Origin: CAZMRW01 sp964568805
GTDB taxonomy: Bacteria; Pseudomonadota; Gammaproteobacteria; Methylococcales; Methylomonadaceae
Assembly (NCBI GenBank): GCA_964568805.1
Contig: CAZMRW010000039.1
Coordinates: 1 to 36,034 of the forward strand
Length of the DNA: 36,034 nucleotides
Reading direction: 5' to 3'
The notes under the pieces were generated by a model. That model saw only the letters and a list, made by a program, of their open reading frames with translations, was not told the origin of the DNA and ran no database searches. Positions 14,461-23,338 of the stretch are shown here, one piece after another (position 1 is the stretch's first letter; every line of letters begins with the position of its first letter). The position numbers and the translations under genes were made by a program.

Positions 14461-15903
14461 TTATAATGACATTGCGTTTGCGCCGCCGCCCAGTGACTTG
14501 TACAAGGCAATCAGATTTGTGGCAGTTGCCGCCTCGGAGCGGGCCAGATCGATTTCGGCGACATAAAGCGCTCGCTGCGCATCCAGCACATCCAGAAACG
14601 AGCTAACGCCTTCCGTATAACGTAAATTCGATAAGCGGACCGATTCCTTCTGGTCGGCCACCGTGCGAGCAAGCGTCTGCCGCCGGATTTCTTCCTTCAG
14701 ATAGCGGGTCATCGCGGTTTCGGTTTCCTGAAGCGCCTCCAGCACGGCCTTTTCATAACTCAAATAGGCTTCCTTCTGCTTCGCATCGGCCATATCGATA
14801 CCGGCGCGGATACGGCCGAAATTCAGCAAAGGCTGCAACAGATTGGCGGCCGTGCCATAGGAAAACGCTGCCGATTTGAATAGTTCTTCAATATCGGTAT
14901 TGCGCAGCCCGACAAAGGCCGACAGCGATATTTTCGGAAACAGTTCCGCGATGGCAGCTCCCTGCATCGCCGTTGCCGCCGCAAGGCTCCGTTCGGCGAC
15001 ACAAACATCGGGGCGATTGCGCAGGGTTTCCGCGGGAGAAGTCAGAATTCCGATCGCCGGCGCCGCCGGCACCGCTCCTTCAGAATTCAGCCGGCCGCCC
15101 AGGGAGCCTGGCCGGCGTCCGGACAGAACTTCGAGCTGGCGCAAGGCGGAAATCAGTCTGGCTTCCAGCGCCGGAATCTGGGATTCGGTCGCGGAGGATT
15201 GGGCTCTCGCCCGCACCACATCATGCCGCGTTCCGACGCCTTCGGCATTGAGCCGCTCGGTCAGCCCCAACGTATGCTGCTGAGACTGAAGGTTTGAACG
15301 CGTTATACTGAGTTGGTTCTGCAGACTGCGGTAATCGACATAAGTGCGAGCAATTTCGGAGGTCAAGATCACCAGTGTCTGACGATATTGCTCTGACGCG
15401 CCTTCCAGATCAGCACTGGCGGCCTCAAGGCGCCTCTGCTGACGGCCGAACACATCGATTTCCCAGAGCGCATCGAAACCCAACTCGAACAGGTTGTATT
15501 TGATGCCGGGCGCCAAACCGGGAAGTGGATTCTCGTTGCGCTGCGCGCCAGCGACCACATCGACTTTCGGAAACAGCTCCGCTCGCGTGCCGCGTCGCTC
15601 GGCGCGGGCCTGATCGACACGGGCCAGCGTAATTTTGATATCGAGGTTTCCGGCCAGCGCCTGTTCCATCAGACGGTTTAGCTCTTCATCGCCAAAGCTT
15701 TGCCACCATCGTTTCAAAGCTTCGCTGTCGACAGGCTTTAAAGCCGCTTTTGCCTCTTTCTTTACATTGTTATCCTGAGCTTCGGATAATTTTTCTGCCT
15801 GCCAGCGATCGGGAACAATCGGCGCCGTTTCCTTATAATCAGGGCCTACCGCGCATCCGGTTAAGCCTGCGGTTATCAAAAGCGAAACAATTTTATGCTT
15901 CAT
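14461..15903 (-). CDS. OprM/NodT-family outer-membrane efflux lipoprotein
   Basis: The 480-residue product has a lipoprotein signal with lipobox LTGC (Cys17 from the ATG at 15903), followed by AVGPDYKETAP, a hallmark of RND/NodT outer-membrane factors. Two OEP repeats follow: RWWQSFGDEELNRLMEQAL opens the first, then FELGFDALWEIDVFGRQQRRLEAA and PALEARLISALRQLEVLSG; the second has LRNRPDVCVAERSLAAATA and LLQPLLNFGRIRAGIDMADA. An ATG at 15912 is also possible but leaves too little room after AAGG. The gene overlaps the end of tetR by about 11 bases and lies 27 bases before hlyD. It probably serves the ABC exporter and perhaps also the divergent MFS pump, which has no channel gene of its own. 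Confidence 0.92.
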   Translation of the reverse strand: MKHKIVSLLITAGLTGCAVGPDYKETAPIVPDRWQAEKLSEAQDNNVKKEAKAALKPVDSEALKRWWQSFGDEELNRLMEQALAGNLDIKITLARVDQARAERRGTRAELFPKVDVVAGAQRNENPLPGLAPGIKYNLFELGFDALWEIDVFGRQQRRLEAASADLEGASEQYRQTLVILTSEIARTYVDYRSLQNQLSITRSNLQSQQHTLGLTERLNAEGVGTRHDVVRARAQSSATESQIPALEARLISALRQLEVLSGRRPGSLGGRLNSEGAVPAAPAIGILTSPAETLRNRPDVCVAERSLAAATAMQGAAIAELFPKISLSAFVGLRNTDIEELFKSAAFSYGTAANLLQPLLNFGRIRAGIDMADAKQKEAYLSYEKAVLEALQETETAMTRYLKEEIRRQTLARTVADQKESVRLSNLRYTEGVSSFLDVLDAQRALYVAEIDLARSEAATATNLIALYKSLGGGANAMSL

Positions 15904-16504
15904 GGTAGCCATGTCCTTTCAAAAAGAGTGAGACGGCGGAATTAATCATATCTTCCTTTTCCGAATCGTTCAAACCGGCCTGCATGCCGAGCAGGCAGCG
16001 CAAATGTTCATCGCCTTTCAGCAAGCTCAGAAACAGATGGCTCGAGATTTCCACATTGGGAATATTCAAGGCGCCAGACTTAGCCAGTTCGCCCAGGTAG
16101 GACGACAGCTGTTTCAACACCGGCTCAGGCCCCGAACGGTAGACTAACACGCCCAATTCAGGAAAATTCTGCTGTTCGGCGATAATCAGGCGGTACAAAT
16201 TCAGGGCCTCTGGAGCATAGATCAGATCGACGAAAGCGCGGGCAATGGTCTTGAGGCCGATTGCAGGCTCCTTGATCCCGGTTTTAGAACGGGCCAACGT
16301 ACCGAGTAAAGACTCGCATTGGCCTGCGATCACGGCGGCGAATAATTCCTGTTTGCCGTGGAAATGACTGTATAGCGTCGGTTTCGACACCGGCGCGGCT
16401 TCGGCGATAGCCTCCATGCTGACGCCGCTGTAGCCATGGGAAAGAAATGCCTGCTTGGCCGCATCAAGAATGGCTTGTCGTTTGGATTTGGGAACGGAGG
16501 TCAT
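15893..16504 (-). CDS. TetR/AcrR-family repressor of the efflux genes
   Basis: The 203-residue protein has an N-terminal TetR DNA-binding domain: RQAILDAAKQAFLSHGYSGVSMEAIAEAAPVSKPTLYSHFHGKQELFAAV-type sequence over about residues 9-58, including the recognition helix VSKPTLYSHF. Its C-terminal ligand-binding domain has the AefR/TetR_C-like pattern (RLIIAEQQNFPELGVLVYRSGPEPV, then LFLSLLKGDEHLRCLLG). It leads the minus-strand oprM-hlyD-rbbA-yhhJ operon and diverges from emrAB-type genes across an 86-base gap with two dyads. The likely role is a ligand-released repressor of both pumps and of itself. Proline at A-APVSK is slightly unusual in the turn. Confidence 0.93.
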   Translation of the reverse strand: MTSVPKSKRQAILDAAKQAFLSHGYSGVSMEAIAEAAPVSKPTLYSHFHGKQELFAAVIAGQCESLLGTLARSKTGIKEPAIGLKTIARAFVDLIYAPEALNLYRLIIAEQQNFPELGVLVYRSGPEPVLKQLSSYLGELAKSGALNIPNVEISSHLFLSLLKGDEHLRCLLGMQAGLNDSEKEDMINSAVSLFLKGHGYHEA

Positions 16505-16548
16505 GACGGTTTTCGAAAAAAATAATGTTGCTTGTGTAGGGTGTTAAT

Positions 16549-16575
16549 GTTTAGAATAAACTACACCGTTTAGTT
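16549..16575. promoter_or_regulatory. Two overlapping dyads, candidate TetR operator
   Basis: GTTTA-GAA-TAAAC (16549-16561) is a perfect dyad, and AACTA (16559-16563) with TAGTT (16571-16575) forms a second. A promoter-like pair for the plus-strand pump, TTGTGT (16532-16537) with AATAAA (16555-16560), spaced 17, would be blocked by a repressor here. Binding by the adjacent TetR protein is inferred from position. Confidence 0.55.
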
Positions 16576-16590
16576 AGGCAATTAATTTTT

Positions 16591-17616
16591 ATGCGCTCTC
16601 CCTTTTACAAAAGCCGCTTGTTCACCATTACCTTGATCCTGATCTCGGCAGCGGGCGGCCTATTCTACTGGTTCAAAGCGATTCATCCGTTCGAGAGCAC
16701 CGACAATGCCTACCTGAAGTCGCATATGAGCCTGATCAGTCCGAAAGAATCGGGTTATGTCAAGGACGTGCTGTTCGAAGATAATCAAAGAGTCAAGGCC
16801 GGCGACGTGCTGGTCGTGATCGACGATCACGATTTTCAAGCCAGAGTCGCCCAGGCCGAGGCGCAAGTCATGCTGGAAATGGCCAGTGCTCAGACCTTGG
16901 TAACCGACAAACAGGCCCAGAGCGCGATGATCCGCCAGGAACAGGCGAATATCGCCGCCTCGGAAGCCGGTGTCGAAAAATCGGGCAAGGATTTGAAGCG
17001 CTTCAGCAACCTGGCTGCCGAAGGCGCCATCTCGGCACAAACACGTGATGCCGCAGAATCGGCCTATAAGCAGGCCAAAGCCGAACATAATAAATATGTT
17101 TCCACCAGGCAGGAAGCCGAAAGCCGATTGTCTTCGCTGGATGCCCGCATCGAAGAAGCCAAAGCCCGGCTAAAGGCGGCGCAGGCGGCGCTGGAGCTGG
17201 CCAAGATCGATCTGGCCAATACGCGCATTACCGCGCCGTTCGAGGGCGTGATCGGCAACCGCAGCGTACAGGTCGGCCAACTGGTGCAGCCTGGCAGCGC
17301 GCTCGCCTATCTGATTCCCGCCAACGGCCTCTTTGTCGAAGCCAATTTCAAGGAAACCCAGATTGCCCGGATGAAGCCAGGTCAGCCGGTTGAAATCGAG
17401 GTCGATGCGGCTCCCGGCCGCCCCTTCGAAGGTTCTGTGGACAGTTTTGCGCCCGCGTCAGGCTCCGAATTCAGTCTGCTGCCGCCGGAAAACGCGACCG
17501 GCAATTTCACCAAAATTGTCCGCCGCGTGCCGGTGAAGATCAAATTCCGTCCGGGCTCCGATCTCACCGGCCTCAGGCCGGGCCTGTCGACCACAACCAG
17601 GGTCAGAGTCAGGTAG
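16591..17616 (+). CDS. emrA: EmrA/HlyD-type periplasmic adaptor
   Basis: The 341-residue protein starts with a cytoplasmic tail and one membrane helix (about 10-27), then the HlyD_D23-like motif STDNAYLKSHMSLISPKESGYV, the lipoyl half VLFEDNQRVKAGDVLVVIDD, a coiled-coil hairpin (about 85-205) and the second lipoyl half TRITAPFEGVIGNRSVQVGQLV. FVEANFKETQIARMKPGQPV is a strong EmrA-family segment. It links the DHA2 pump encoded next to an outer-membrane channel, probably the divergent OprM-like protein. The ATG has no strong ribosome-binding site (AATTAATTTTT), unusual for a well-expressed gene. The symbol is by family only. Confidence 0.9.
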   Translation: MRSPFYKSRLFTITLILISAAGGLFYWFKAIHPFESTDNAYLKSHMSLISPKESGYVKDVLFEDNQRVKAGDVLVVIDDHDFQARVAQAEAQVMLEMASAQTLVTDKQAQSAMIRQEQANIAASEAGVEKSGKDLKRFSNLAAEGAISAQTRDAAESAYKQAKAEHNKYVSTRQEAESRLSSLDARIEEAKARLKAAQAALELAKIDLANTRITAPFEGVIGNRSVQVGQLVQPGSALAYLIPANGLFVEANFKETQIARMKPGQPVEIEVDAAPGRPFEGSVDSFAPASGSEFSLLPPENATGNFTKIVRRVPVKIKFRPGSDLTGLRPGLSTTTRVRVR

Positions 17617-17622
17617 GGCCAC

Positions 17623-19227
17623 ATGACGGCAACGAAAGCATCCGACATTTCACGGGGGGATGAAACGGCTCGTGCCGAAAATGGCGTCTCCCAGGTCAGC
17701 CCTCAGCAATGGATCGGCTTTATTGCCATGGTCTTTGGAATTTTCATGGCGGTTCTGGATATCCAGATTGTCGCCAGCTCGCTTGAGCAGATCCAGGCAG
17801 GACTTTCTGCGACAAGGGATGAAATCACCTGGGTTCAGACCGCCTATCTGGTCGCAGAAGTCGTCATCATTCCACTATCCGGCTGGTTGGGACGGGCTCT
17901 CTCGACTCGCATTCTGTTCACGCTGGCCTGCGGTGGCTTTACCCTGATGAGCCTGTTCTGCGCACTGGCCTGGAATCTTCCGTCAATGGTGGCTTTCCGT
18001 GCTTTGCAAGGACTGTTTGGCGGTGCGATGATCCCGTCGGTTTTCGCTGTGATCTATACGCTGTTTCCGCCGCGTCTTCAACCGGCGATGGTCATCGTCG
18101 TCGGTTTGGTGGTGACCGTTGCCCCCACCGCTGGCCCCGTTCTGGGCGGCTACCTGACTGAAATGATATCCTGGAAGGCGCTGTTTTTGATCAATCTGGC
18201 GCCGGGATTTCTGGTGTCGCTGGCGACCTGGATGTTCGTCCGAGTCGATGAGCCTGACTGGGGGCTGTTGGACAAGATCGATTTCCGCGGCATCCTGTAT
18301 ATCGTCGTTTTTCTCGGCAGCCTGCAATTCGTGTTGGAAGAGGGCGTCAAGGAACAATGGTTTGAGAGCCGGGTGGTCGTGTTCTTCACTGTAGTCGCGG
18401 TTGCCTCCGGTATTGCCATGCTTTACCGCGAATTGACCATCGAGCATCCCATCGTTGATCTATGGGCGTTCCGAAACCGGAATTTTGCCGTGGGCTGTTT
18501 CTTCAGCTTTATTTTGGGCATCGGGCTTTACACCATTATCTATCTGATGCCGGTTTATTTAGCCAACGTCAAGGGCTTGAACAGCCTTCAAATCGGCCAG
18601 TATGTAATGATCACCGGGATATTTCAATTTGTATCGGCCTTCGTCGCAGGGCCCCTCGCCAAAATCCTGGACTCCCGCTTAATGCTGGCCTTGGGATTGC
18701 TGCTCTATGGTTTCGGGAGCTGGATGAACGGCAATTTAACCTATGAAGCCGGTTACTGGGAGTTTTTCTGGCCACAGGCAGTGCGCGGCTTTGCGCTAAT
18801 GTTCTTTTTTCTGCCGATCAATTCGCTGGCGCTGGGAACGTTGCCGCCGGATGAAGTGAAAAATGCGAGCGGACTTTATAACCTGATGCGAAATCTGGGC
18901 GGCGCCATCGGCTTGGCCGTTGCCAACACACTGATCATACAGCTCAATAAAGGGAATTACGCCATACTGCACGAGAGAGTAACGCCAGGCTCTGCCGAAA
19001 CACAAACCCTGCTCGCCGGCCTGAAACAGCGCATGATTGGCTCGTCCTCTCCGGATCCTGAATTAGCGGCGCTGAAGCAGCTTTACGGTCTGGCGATGCG
19101 GGAAGCCGAAGTACTGACGATGAACACGATGTTTCACATCCTGGGCCTGGTTTTTTTCCTGGCATTATTACTGATGCCCTGGGTTAGCAAAGTATCGGCA
19201 GGCAGTGAAACCGGCAGCGGACATTGA
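17623..19227 (+). CDS. emrB: EmrB-type DHA2 major facilitator drug exporter
   Basis: The 534-residue protein has 14 predicted membrane helices, as in the DHA2 family of proton-driven drug exporters. The first helix carries FGIFMAVLDIQIVASSLEQIQAGL (family motif D1) and the second ITWVQTAYLVAEVVIIPLSGWLGRAL (motif A region). GLVVTVAPTAGPVLGGYL is motif C of antiporters. It begins 6 bases after emrA stops, with GTAGGG nearby as ribosome-binding site. With EmrA and an OprM-type channel it would form a tripartite pump for hydrophobic or amphiphilic toxins; the substrate is not visible in sequence. The C-terminal tail (SKVSAGSETGSGH) is non-conserved. Confidence 0.93.
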   Translation: MTATKASDISRGDETARAENGVSQVSPQQWIGFIAMVFGIFMAVLDIQIVASSLEQIQAGLSATRDEITWVQTAYLVAEVVIIPLSGWLGRALSTRILFTLACGGFTLMSLFCALAWNLPSMVAFRALQGLFGGAMIPSVFAVIYTLFPPRLQPAMVIVVGLVVTVAPTAGPVLGGYLTEMISWKALFLINLAPGFLVSLATWMFVRVDEPDWGLLDKIDFRGILYIVVFLGSLQFVLEEGVKEQWFESRVVVFFTVVAVASGIAMLYRELTIEHPIVDLWAFRNRNFAVGCFFSFILGIGLYTIIYLMPVYLANVKGLNSLQIGQYVMITGIFQFVSAFVAGPLAKILDSRLMLALGLLLYGFGSWMNGNLTYEAGYWEFFWPQAVRGFALMFFFLPINSLALGTLPPDEVKNASGLYNLMRNLGGAIGLAVANTLIIQLNKGNYAILHERVTPGSAETQTLLAGLKQRMIGSSSPDPELAALKQLYGLAMREAEVLTMNTMFHILGLVFFLALLLMPWVSKVSAGSETGSGH

Positions 19228-19375
19228 ACCGATAACTGACGACAATCAGAGAATTTCCCTGCCTGTCATGGCGTCATGGTTTTAAAGTAAAGCGGGTAAG
19301 AAAGAGGTCAGCAGAAACGCCCAATCAGTGAAAAGTTAGCGTTTGCGGTCAGACAAAGCGGCGCTGCCTTAGCGG

Positions 19376-19416
19376 GAAAACCATATCAGGCAACCCTGGA
19401 GTTATCCTGATATGGT
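19376..19416 (-). terminator. Terminator-like hairpin for the small secreted protein genes
   Basis: ACCATATCAGG (19380-19390) and CCTGATATGGT (19406-19416) form a perfect 11-bp stem with a 15-base loop. Read on the minus strand the stem is followed by TTTTCCC. It begins 10 bases after the stop of the gene at 19427-19813. Confidence 0.75.
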
Positions 19417-19426
19417 CCAAAGGTAA

Positions 19427-19813
19427 TTACAACAATTTTTTCAGGTCGGCAAATTCTTGAGCAGCTTTTCTTAATTCTGCATCGGCTTCCTGGAAAGAGC
19501 CCGCTTTAGCGTGGTTACGCGCTTTTTTCAAAGTGTTGTTGGCTCTGCCGCGAGCGATATCGACTTTGTCATTGGCATTGATTTCCTTGCTCATATCCAT
19601 TGCTTCCTTGATCAAAGTACCCACTCTATCTGGATCTTCGCCGGTTTCGATGGCATTTTGGGCGACAAGGATTCTTTTCAACAGAATGTCGATCGCCTCA
19701 GCCGGCTTGTAACTGATTCTACCGGGGTCGGTTTCCGCCATTACAGACGTTGAAACAGCGCCCATGGAAACGGCAATCAGTAACGCCAGTAAGGCTTTTT
19801 TCAAGATTTTCAT
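19427..19813 (-). CDS. Small secreted alpha-helical protein, paralogue A
   Basis: The 128-residue protein has a Sec signal peptide (MKILKKALLALLIAVSMGAV, cleavage probably after VMA at 26). The mature part of about 102 residues is predicted helical, with acidic and alanine-rich amphipathic repeats, no cysteine and a single histidine. The segments RISYKPAEAIDILLKRI, ANDKVDIARGRANNTLKKARNHAKAGSFQEADAELRKAAQEFADLKKLL match the gene at 19872 position by position. Both have the same ribosome-binding site (GAGGATTA). The family is not recognised; small helical metal- or carrier-type periplasmic proteins are a loose comparison only. A terminator follows, so it is the last gene of the pair. Confidence 0.85.
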   Translation of the reverse strand: MKILKKALLALLIAVSMGAVSTSVMAETDPGRISYKPAEAIDILLKRILVAQNAIETGEDPDRVGTLIKEAMDMSKEINANDKVDIARGRANNTLKKARNHAKAGSFQEADAELRKAAQEFADLKKLL

Positions 19814-19871
19814 ATTTGTTAATCCTCAAGTACTATTTAAAAAGGATAATTACAACATTAAAATAAAGTAA

Positions 19872-20258
19872 TTACAACATCCCTTGCATGTCCTGGAACA
19901 TTTTCAGGGACTCTCTTAATTCTTGCTCCGCTTCCTGCAAGGCTTCCGCCTTGGCATGCGTACGCGCTGTTTTCAATTTGTTATTGGCTCGTTGAACCGC
20001 TCCACCGATTCTATCGCTGGCATAGAATTCTTTGGTTGCATCCAAGGCTTCCTTGATCTGCTTTGCAGCTTCTTCCCCGGTAGCGCCTTTTTGTATTGCC
20101 TCTATCGATATTTGAACTTTTTGTATTATCAGTTCCAGCGCATCGGCCGGCGCGTAAATGATTCTGCCGTCAGAAGCTTCGGCCATGGCGGCAGTTGAAA
20201 CAATGCCTATGGAAACGGCGGCCAGAAATGCCAGTACGACTTTTTTCAAGGTTTTCAT
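19872..20258 (-). CDS. Small secreted alpha-helical protein, paralogue B
   Basis: It has the same length (128) as its neighbour, with signal peptide MKTLKKVVLAFLAAVSIGIV and cleavage near AMA at 26. The mature part reads RIIYAPADALELIIQKVQISIEAIQKG, then SDRIGGAVQRANNKLKTARTHAKAEALQEAEQELRESLKMFQDM. Identity with paralogue A is highest in the signal peptide, the (R)I.Y.PA(D/E)A start and the RANN.LK.AR.HAKA..(Q)EA..ELR block, so they arose by tandem duplication and have diverged. The extracellular or periplasmic role is unknown. The gap to the next copy (58 bases) contains a second copy of AATTACAACAT, matching the gene ends, a trace of the duplication. The upstream region is AT-rich, as for a promoter. 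Confidence 0.85.
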   Translation of the reverse strand: MKTLKKVVLAFLAAVSIGIVSTAAMAEASDGRIIYAPADALELIIQKVQISIEAIQKGATGEEAAKQIKEALDATKEFYASDRIGGAVQRANNKLKTARTHAKAEALQEAEQELRESLKMFQDMQGML

Positions 20259-20433
20259 AAAAACTAATCCTCGCGTTATAATTATTAGAGTTATGGCGGT
20301 ATTTCTCTATGGTTTATAATTCCATACCGGAGGCGATTCTATCATATTTTGTAATGTATTTTAGTAATATTGTAATATTTCTGTCTTCTTGAAATTAGAC
20401 TCAAACGGCGCTAATCATTGGCCGAAACCGTTG

Positions 20434-21756
20434 CTAACTGTCATCGGTATCCAATCCGGCCTGATCGGAAATGCTTCTTGGCAAGGTTTTCTTTACCTTT
20501 ATACCCAGTTCGACAAAGCTGTTCGCCTGGCGAATCAAATTTCCCTGGCCCAAAGTTAGCTTATTCATCACGCCTTCATAGGTCGTATGAACCGTGCTTA
20601 ACTGCTTGCCCAGCTTGTCCAGATCTTCGACAAGCCCCCGTATTTTGTCGTAAACGACGCCCGCTTTATCGGCAATCGCCCTGGCGTTCTCGTTCTGGCG
20701 CTCATAACGCCAGATGTTTTCAATTGTTCTCAACGTAGCCAATAAAGTTGTCGGCGTAACGACGATGATTTTATGCTCGAAGGCATCGCTAAATAAACGC
20801 TCATCGGCCTGAAAAGCCGCCATGAACGCCGCTTCGATCGGCATGAACAGCAGCACGAAATCCAGAGACCTCAGCCCGGTCAGACTCGAGTAATCCTTGT
20901 TGCTCAAGCCCTTGATATGATCCCTGACGGCATCGGTATGCTGCTTTAGGGCAAGCGTCCGATCCTGGTCGCTGTCGGTGGAACAGTAGCGCTCGTAGGC
21001 TAGCAGGGACACTTTCGAATCGATGATGACATCCTTGTTTTCCGGCAGCCGGACGATGACATCCGGCTTGAAGAGTCTGTTATCCTGATCCCGAAAGGCG
21101 CCCTGGGTTTCATACTCGATGCCTTTGCGGAGGCCCGATTTTTCCAGGACTTTTTCCAGTATCATTTCACCCCAGTTGCCCTGGGTTTTTTTGTCGCCTT
21201 TCAAGGCACGGGTCAAGTTAAGCGCTTCCTGATTCATCTGCGCCGTATCACGCCTTAATGAGACGATTTCTTCGCGCAGGGAGGTCCGGTCCTTGTTTTC
21301 GTTATCGTAAACCGTTTCGATGCGTTTTTTAAATTCGCCCAACTGTTCCCGCAGCGGAGTCACGATATGGTCCAGACTGGTTTTATTATGTTCTGCGAAT
21401 TGTTTGCTGCGCTCATCGAAAATCCTGCCGGCCAGATTTTCAAACTGGGTGTTTAACCTGACTTCGGCATCCTGCAGCAGTCTTAACTTCTCCGCAGCGT
21501 TTTTTTGCTGTTCCTGCATGCGGGCCTGCAATTCGGCGTTGATCGTTTTGGTCTGAACAAACTGCTGCTGCAACAGTTTTAATTCACTCTCTTTTTGAGG
21601 AAGCAGCGTTAATTTTTCTTCGGCGATAGCCAGTTTGGTCTGAAGTTGCTGGATGGCGGTTTTATCTCTGGCGCTTTTGATGACCATCAATAAGACGCCC
21701 AAGATAACACCGGACAAAACCCATAAAATAGGGTTTAGCGAATTGAAAAAGTCCAT
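20434..21756 (-). CDS. rmuC: DNA recombination protein RmuC
   Basis: The 440-residue protein has an N-terminal membrane anchor (about 10-28), a coiled coil (about 30-190) and the RmuC domain: TQGNWGEMILEKVLEKSGLRKGIEYETQ, RLFKPDVIVRLPENKDVIIDSKVSLLAYERY and the ERQNENARAIADKAG segment. The DVII-DSK motif matches the restriction-endonuclease-like fold (D...DxK). RmuC limits inversions at short inverted repeats in E. coli, a fitting activity in this repeat-rich region. It follows hemL by 7 bases on the same strand, with AAGG before the ATG, so the two are probably co-transcribed. Confidence 0.95.
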   Translation of the reverse strand: MDFFNSLNPILWVLSGVILGVLLMVIKSARDKTAIQQLQTKLAIAEEKLTLLPQKESELKLLQQQFVQTKTINAELQARMQEQQKNAAEKLRLLQDAEVRLNTQFENLAGRIFDERSKQFAEHNKTSLDHIVTPLREQLGEFKKRIETVYDNENKDRTSLREEIVSLRRDTAQMNQEALNLTRALKGDKKTQGNWGEMILEKVLEKSGLRKGIEYETQGAFRDQDNRLFKPDVIVRLPENKDVIIDSKVSLLAYERYCSTDSDQDRTLALKQHTDAVRDHIKGLSNKDYSSLTGLRSLDFVLLFMPIEAAFMAAFQADERLFSDAFEHKIIVVTPTTLLATLRTIENIWRYERQNENARAIADKAGVVYDKIRGLVEDLDKLGKQLSTVHTTYEGVMNKLTLGQGNLIRQANSFVELGIKVKKTLPRSISDQAGLDTDDS

Positions 21757-21763
21757 CTAGCCT

Positions 21764-23062
21764 TTAGTGAAGGAGGCTGCTGAGTATATTCGGAAATACG
21801 GCCTCGGCACTGCGCAGGGTCTTATCCAGGTCTTCGTCGGTATGCGCCGCGGACACAAAACCGGCTTCGAAAGCCGATGGCGCGAGATAAACGCCCTGCT
21901 CCAGCATCGCATGGAAAAAGCGCTTGAACCGCTCCTGATCGCATTGCATGACCTGGGCAAAACGGGTGATCTTGTCTTCCTGACTGAAAAACAGGCCGAA
22001 CATGCCACCGACCGCATTCGTCGTGAATGCGACGCCCGACTTTTCAGCCGCGGCTTTCAATCCTGCAGTGAGCTTTTCGGTTTTGGCGGTCAAGGCATCG
22101 AAAAATCCCGGTGCAGAAATCAGCTCAAGCGTTTTTAATCCGGCCGCCATAGCGACAGGATTGCCGGACAGCGTACCCGCCTGATAGACAGGGCCTAATG
22201 GCGCGAGACATTCCATAATTTTACGTTGACCGCCAAATGCGCCGACCGGCATGCCGCCGCCGATAATCTTGCCCAGCGTGGTCAAATCGGGTCTAATCTG
22301 ATAGAAACCCTGAGCGCCCTGCAGCCCGACTCTAAAACCGGTCATCACTTCATCAAAAATCAGCACGCTTTGGTATTGATCGCAGACTTGCCGTAACGTT
22401 TCCAGAAATCCGGGTACGGGCGGAATGCAATTCATGTTGCCGGCAACCGGCTCCACGATGATACATGCGATTTCCTCGCCTATCTCGGCGAACAGCTTTC
22501 TGACCGATTCGCTGTCGTTATAGGTCAGCGTAATGGTATTTTCGGCAACTGACGCAGGCACACCCGGAGAACTGGGGACGCCGAATGTCAACGCGCCGGA
22601 ACCGGCTTTTACCAATAATGAATCGGAATGACCGTGATAGCAGCCTTCGAATTTTACGATTTTATCCCGGCCGGTATAGCCTCGGGCCAATCGAATAGCG
22701 CTCATGGTCGCTTCGGTACCGGAGCTGACCATTCTGACCAGATCGATTGAAGGCACCAACTCGCAAACTTTCTGCGCCATTTGCGTTTCAATTTCGGTCG
22801 GCGCGCCGAAACTCAAGCCTTTTTCCGCGGCATATTTTACCGCAGCGATCACCTCGGGATGCGCATGCCCTAAAATCATGGGCCCCCAGGAACCGACGTA
22901 ATCAATATAGCATTTACCCGAACTGTCGGTGATATATGCGCCTTGCGCATGGTCGATAAAAACCGGCGTGCCGCCCACTCCGCTAAAAGAGCGCACTGGC
23001 GAATTGACGCCGCCGGGGATAACACGTTTTGCTTCGGAAAATAAAACAGTTGCTTCAGTCAT
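21764..23062 (-). CDS. hemL: Glutamate-1-semialdehyde 2,1-aminomutase
   Basis: The 432-residue protein converts glutamate-1-semialdehyde to 5-aminolevulinate in the C5 haem pathway using PLP. The start at 23062 (MTEATVLFSEAKRVIPGGVNSP) matches the family; the frame is open to 23164 but that extension is non-conserved. Family motifs include GGVNSPVRSF, SSGTEATMSAIRLAR, FEGCYHGHSD, VLIFDEVMTGFRV, the PLP-lysine segment TTLGKIIGGGMPVGAFGG, and YQAGTLSGNPVAMAAG. It lies divergently from the SRP RNA gene and upstream of rmuC. Confidence 0.97.
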   Translation of the reverse strand: MTEATVLFSEAKRVIPGGVNSPVRSFSGVGGTPVFIDHAQGAYITDSSGKCYIDYVGSWGPMILGHAHPEVIAAVKYAAEKGLSFGAPTEIETQMAQKVCELVPSIDLVRMVSSGTEATMSAIRLARGYTGRDKIVKFEGCYHGHSDSLLVKAGSGALTFGVPSSPGVPASVAENTITLTYNDSESVRKLFAEIGEEIACIIVEPVAGNMNCIPPVPGFLETLRQVCDQYQSVLIFDEVMTGFRVGLQGAQGFYQIRPDLTTLGKIIGGGMPVGAFGGQRKIMECLAPLGPVYQAGTLSGNPVAMAAGLKTLELISAPGFFDALTAKTEKLTAGLKAAAEKSGVAFTTNAVGGMFGLFFSQEDKITRFAQVMQCDQERFKRFFHAMLEQGVYLAPSAFEAGFVSAAHTDEDLDKTLRSAEAVFPNILSSLLH

Positions 23063-23275
23063 GATGAATGATAAATTTAAAATGAGTCGCTTGAACAATT
23101 GGGTAACTTTATCATGTTTGAAACCGTGTTTCATAGCTGATCGCTTATCAGACAATGAAATCAAAATTCATTTGCAAAATGCCGTAACAGACCGACTATC
23201 GCTTGCTTCCGGGATTTTTTAATTTTTCCATCTGATCCGGTTATTCATTCCCGAATAAAATAATCGCAACACGAC

Positions 23276-23304
23276 TTGTATTGCCGGACTAATTAAACGA
23301 TAAT
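23276..23304 (+). promoter_or_regulatory. Candidate promoter of the SRP RNA gene
   Basis: TTGTAT (23276-23281) and GATAAT (23299-23304) are separated by 17 bases. Transcription would start near 23311, giving a leader of about 28 bases with the small hairpin CAGCCA-TCA-TGGCTG (23315-23329) before the mature RNA, comparable in length to the E. coli ffs leader. Confidence 0.5.
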
Positions 23305-23338
23305 ATCGTTCTTTCAGCCATCATGGCTGTTGAATAAT

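Noticed and set aside
23063..23164. Extended hemL N-terminus
   Set aside because: The 34 extra residues are not part of the HemL family start; MTEATVLFSEAKRVIPGG at 23062 is.
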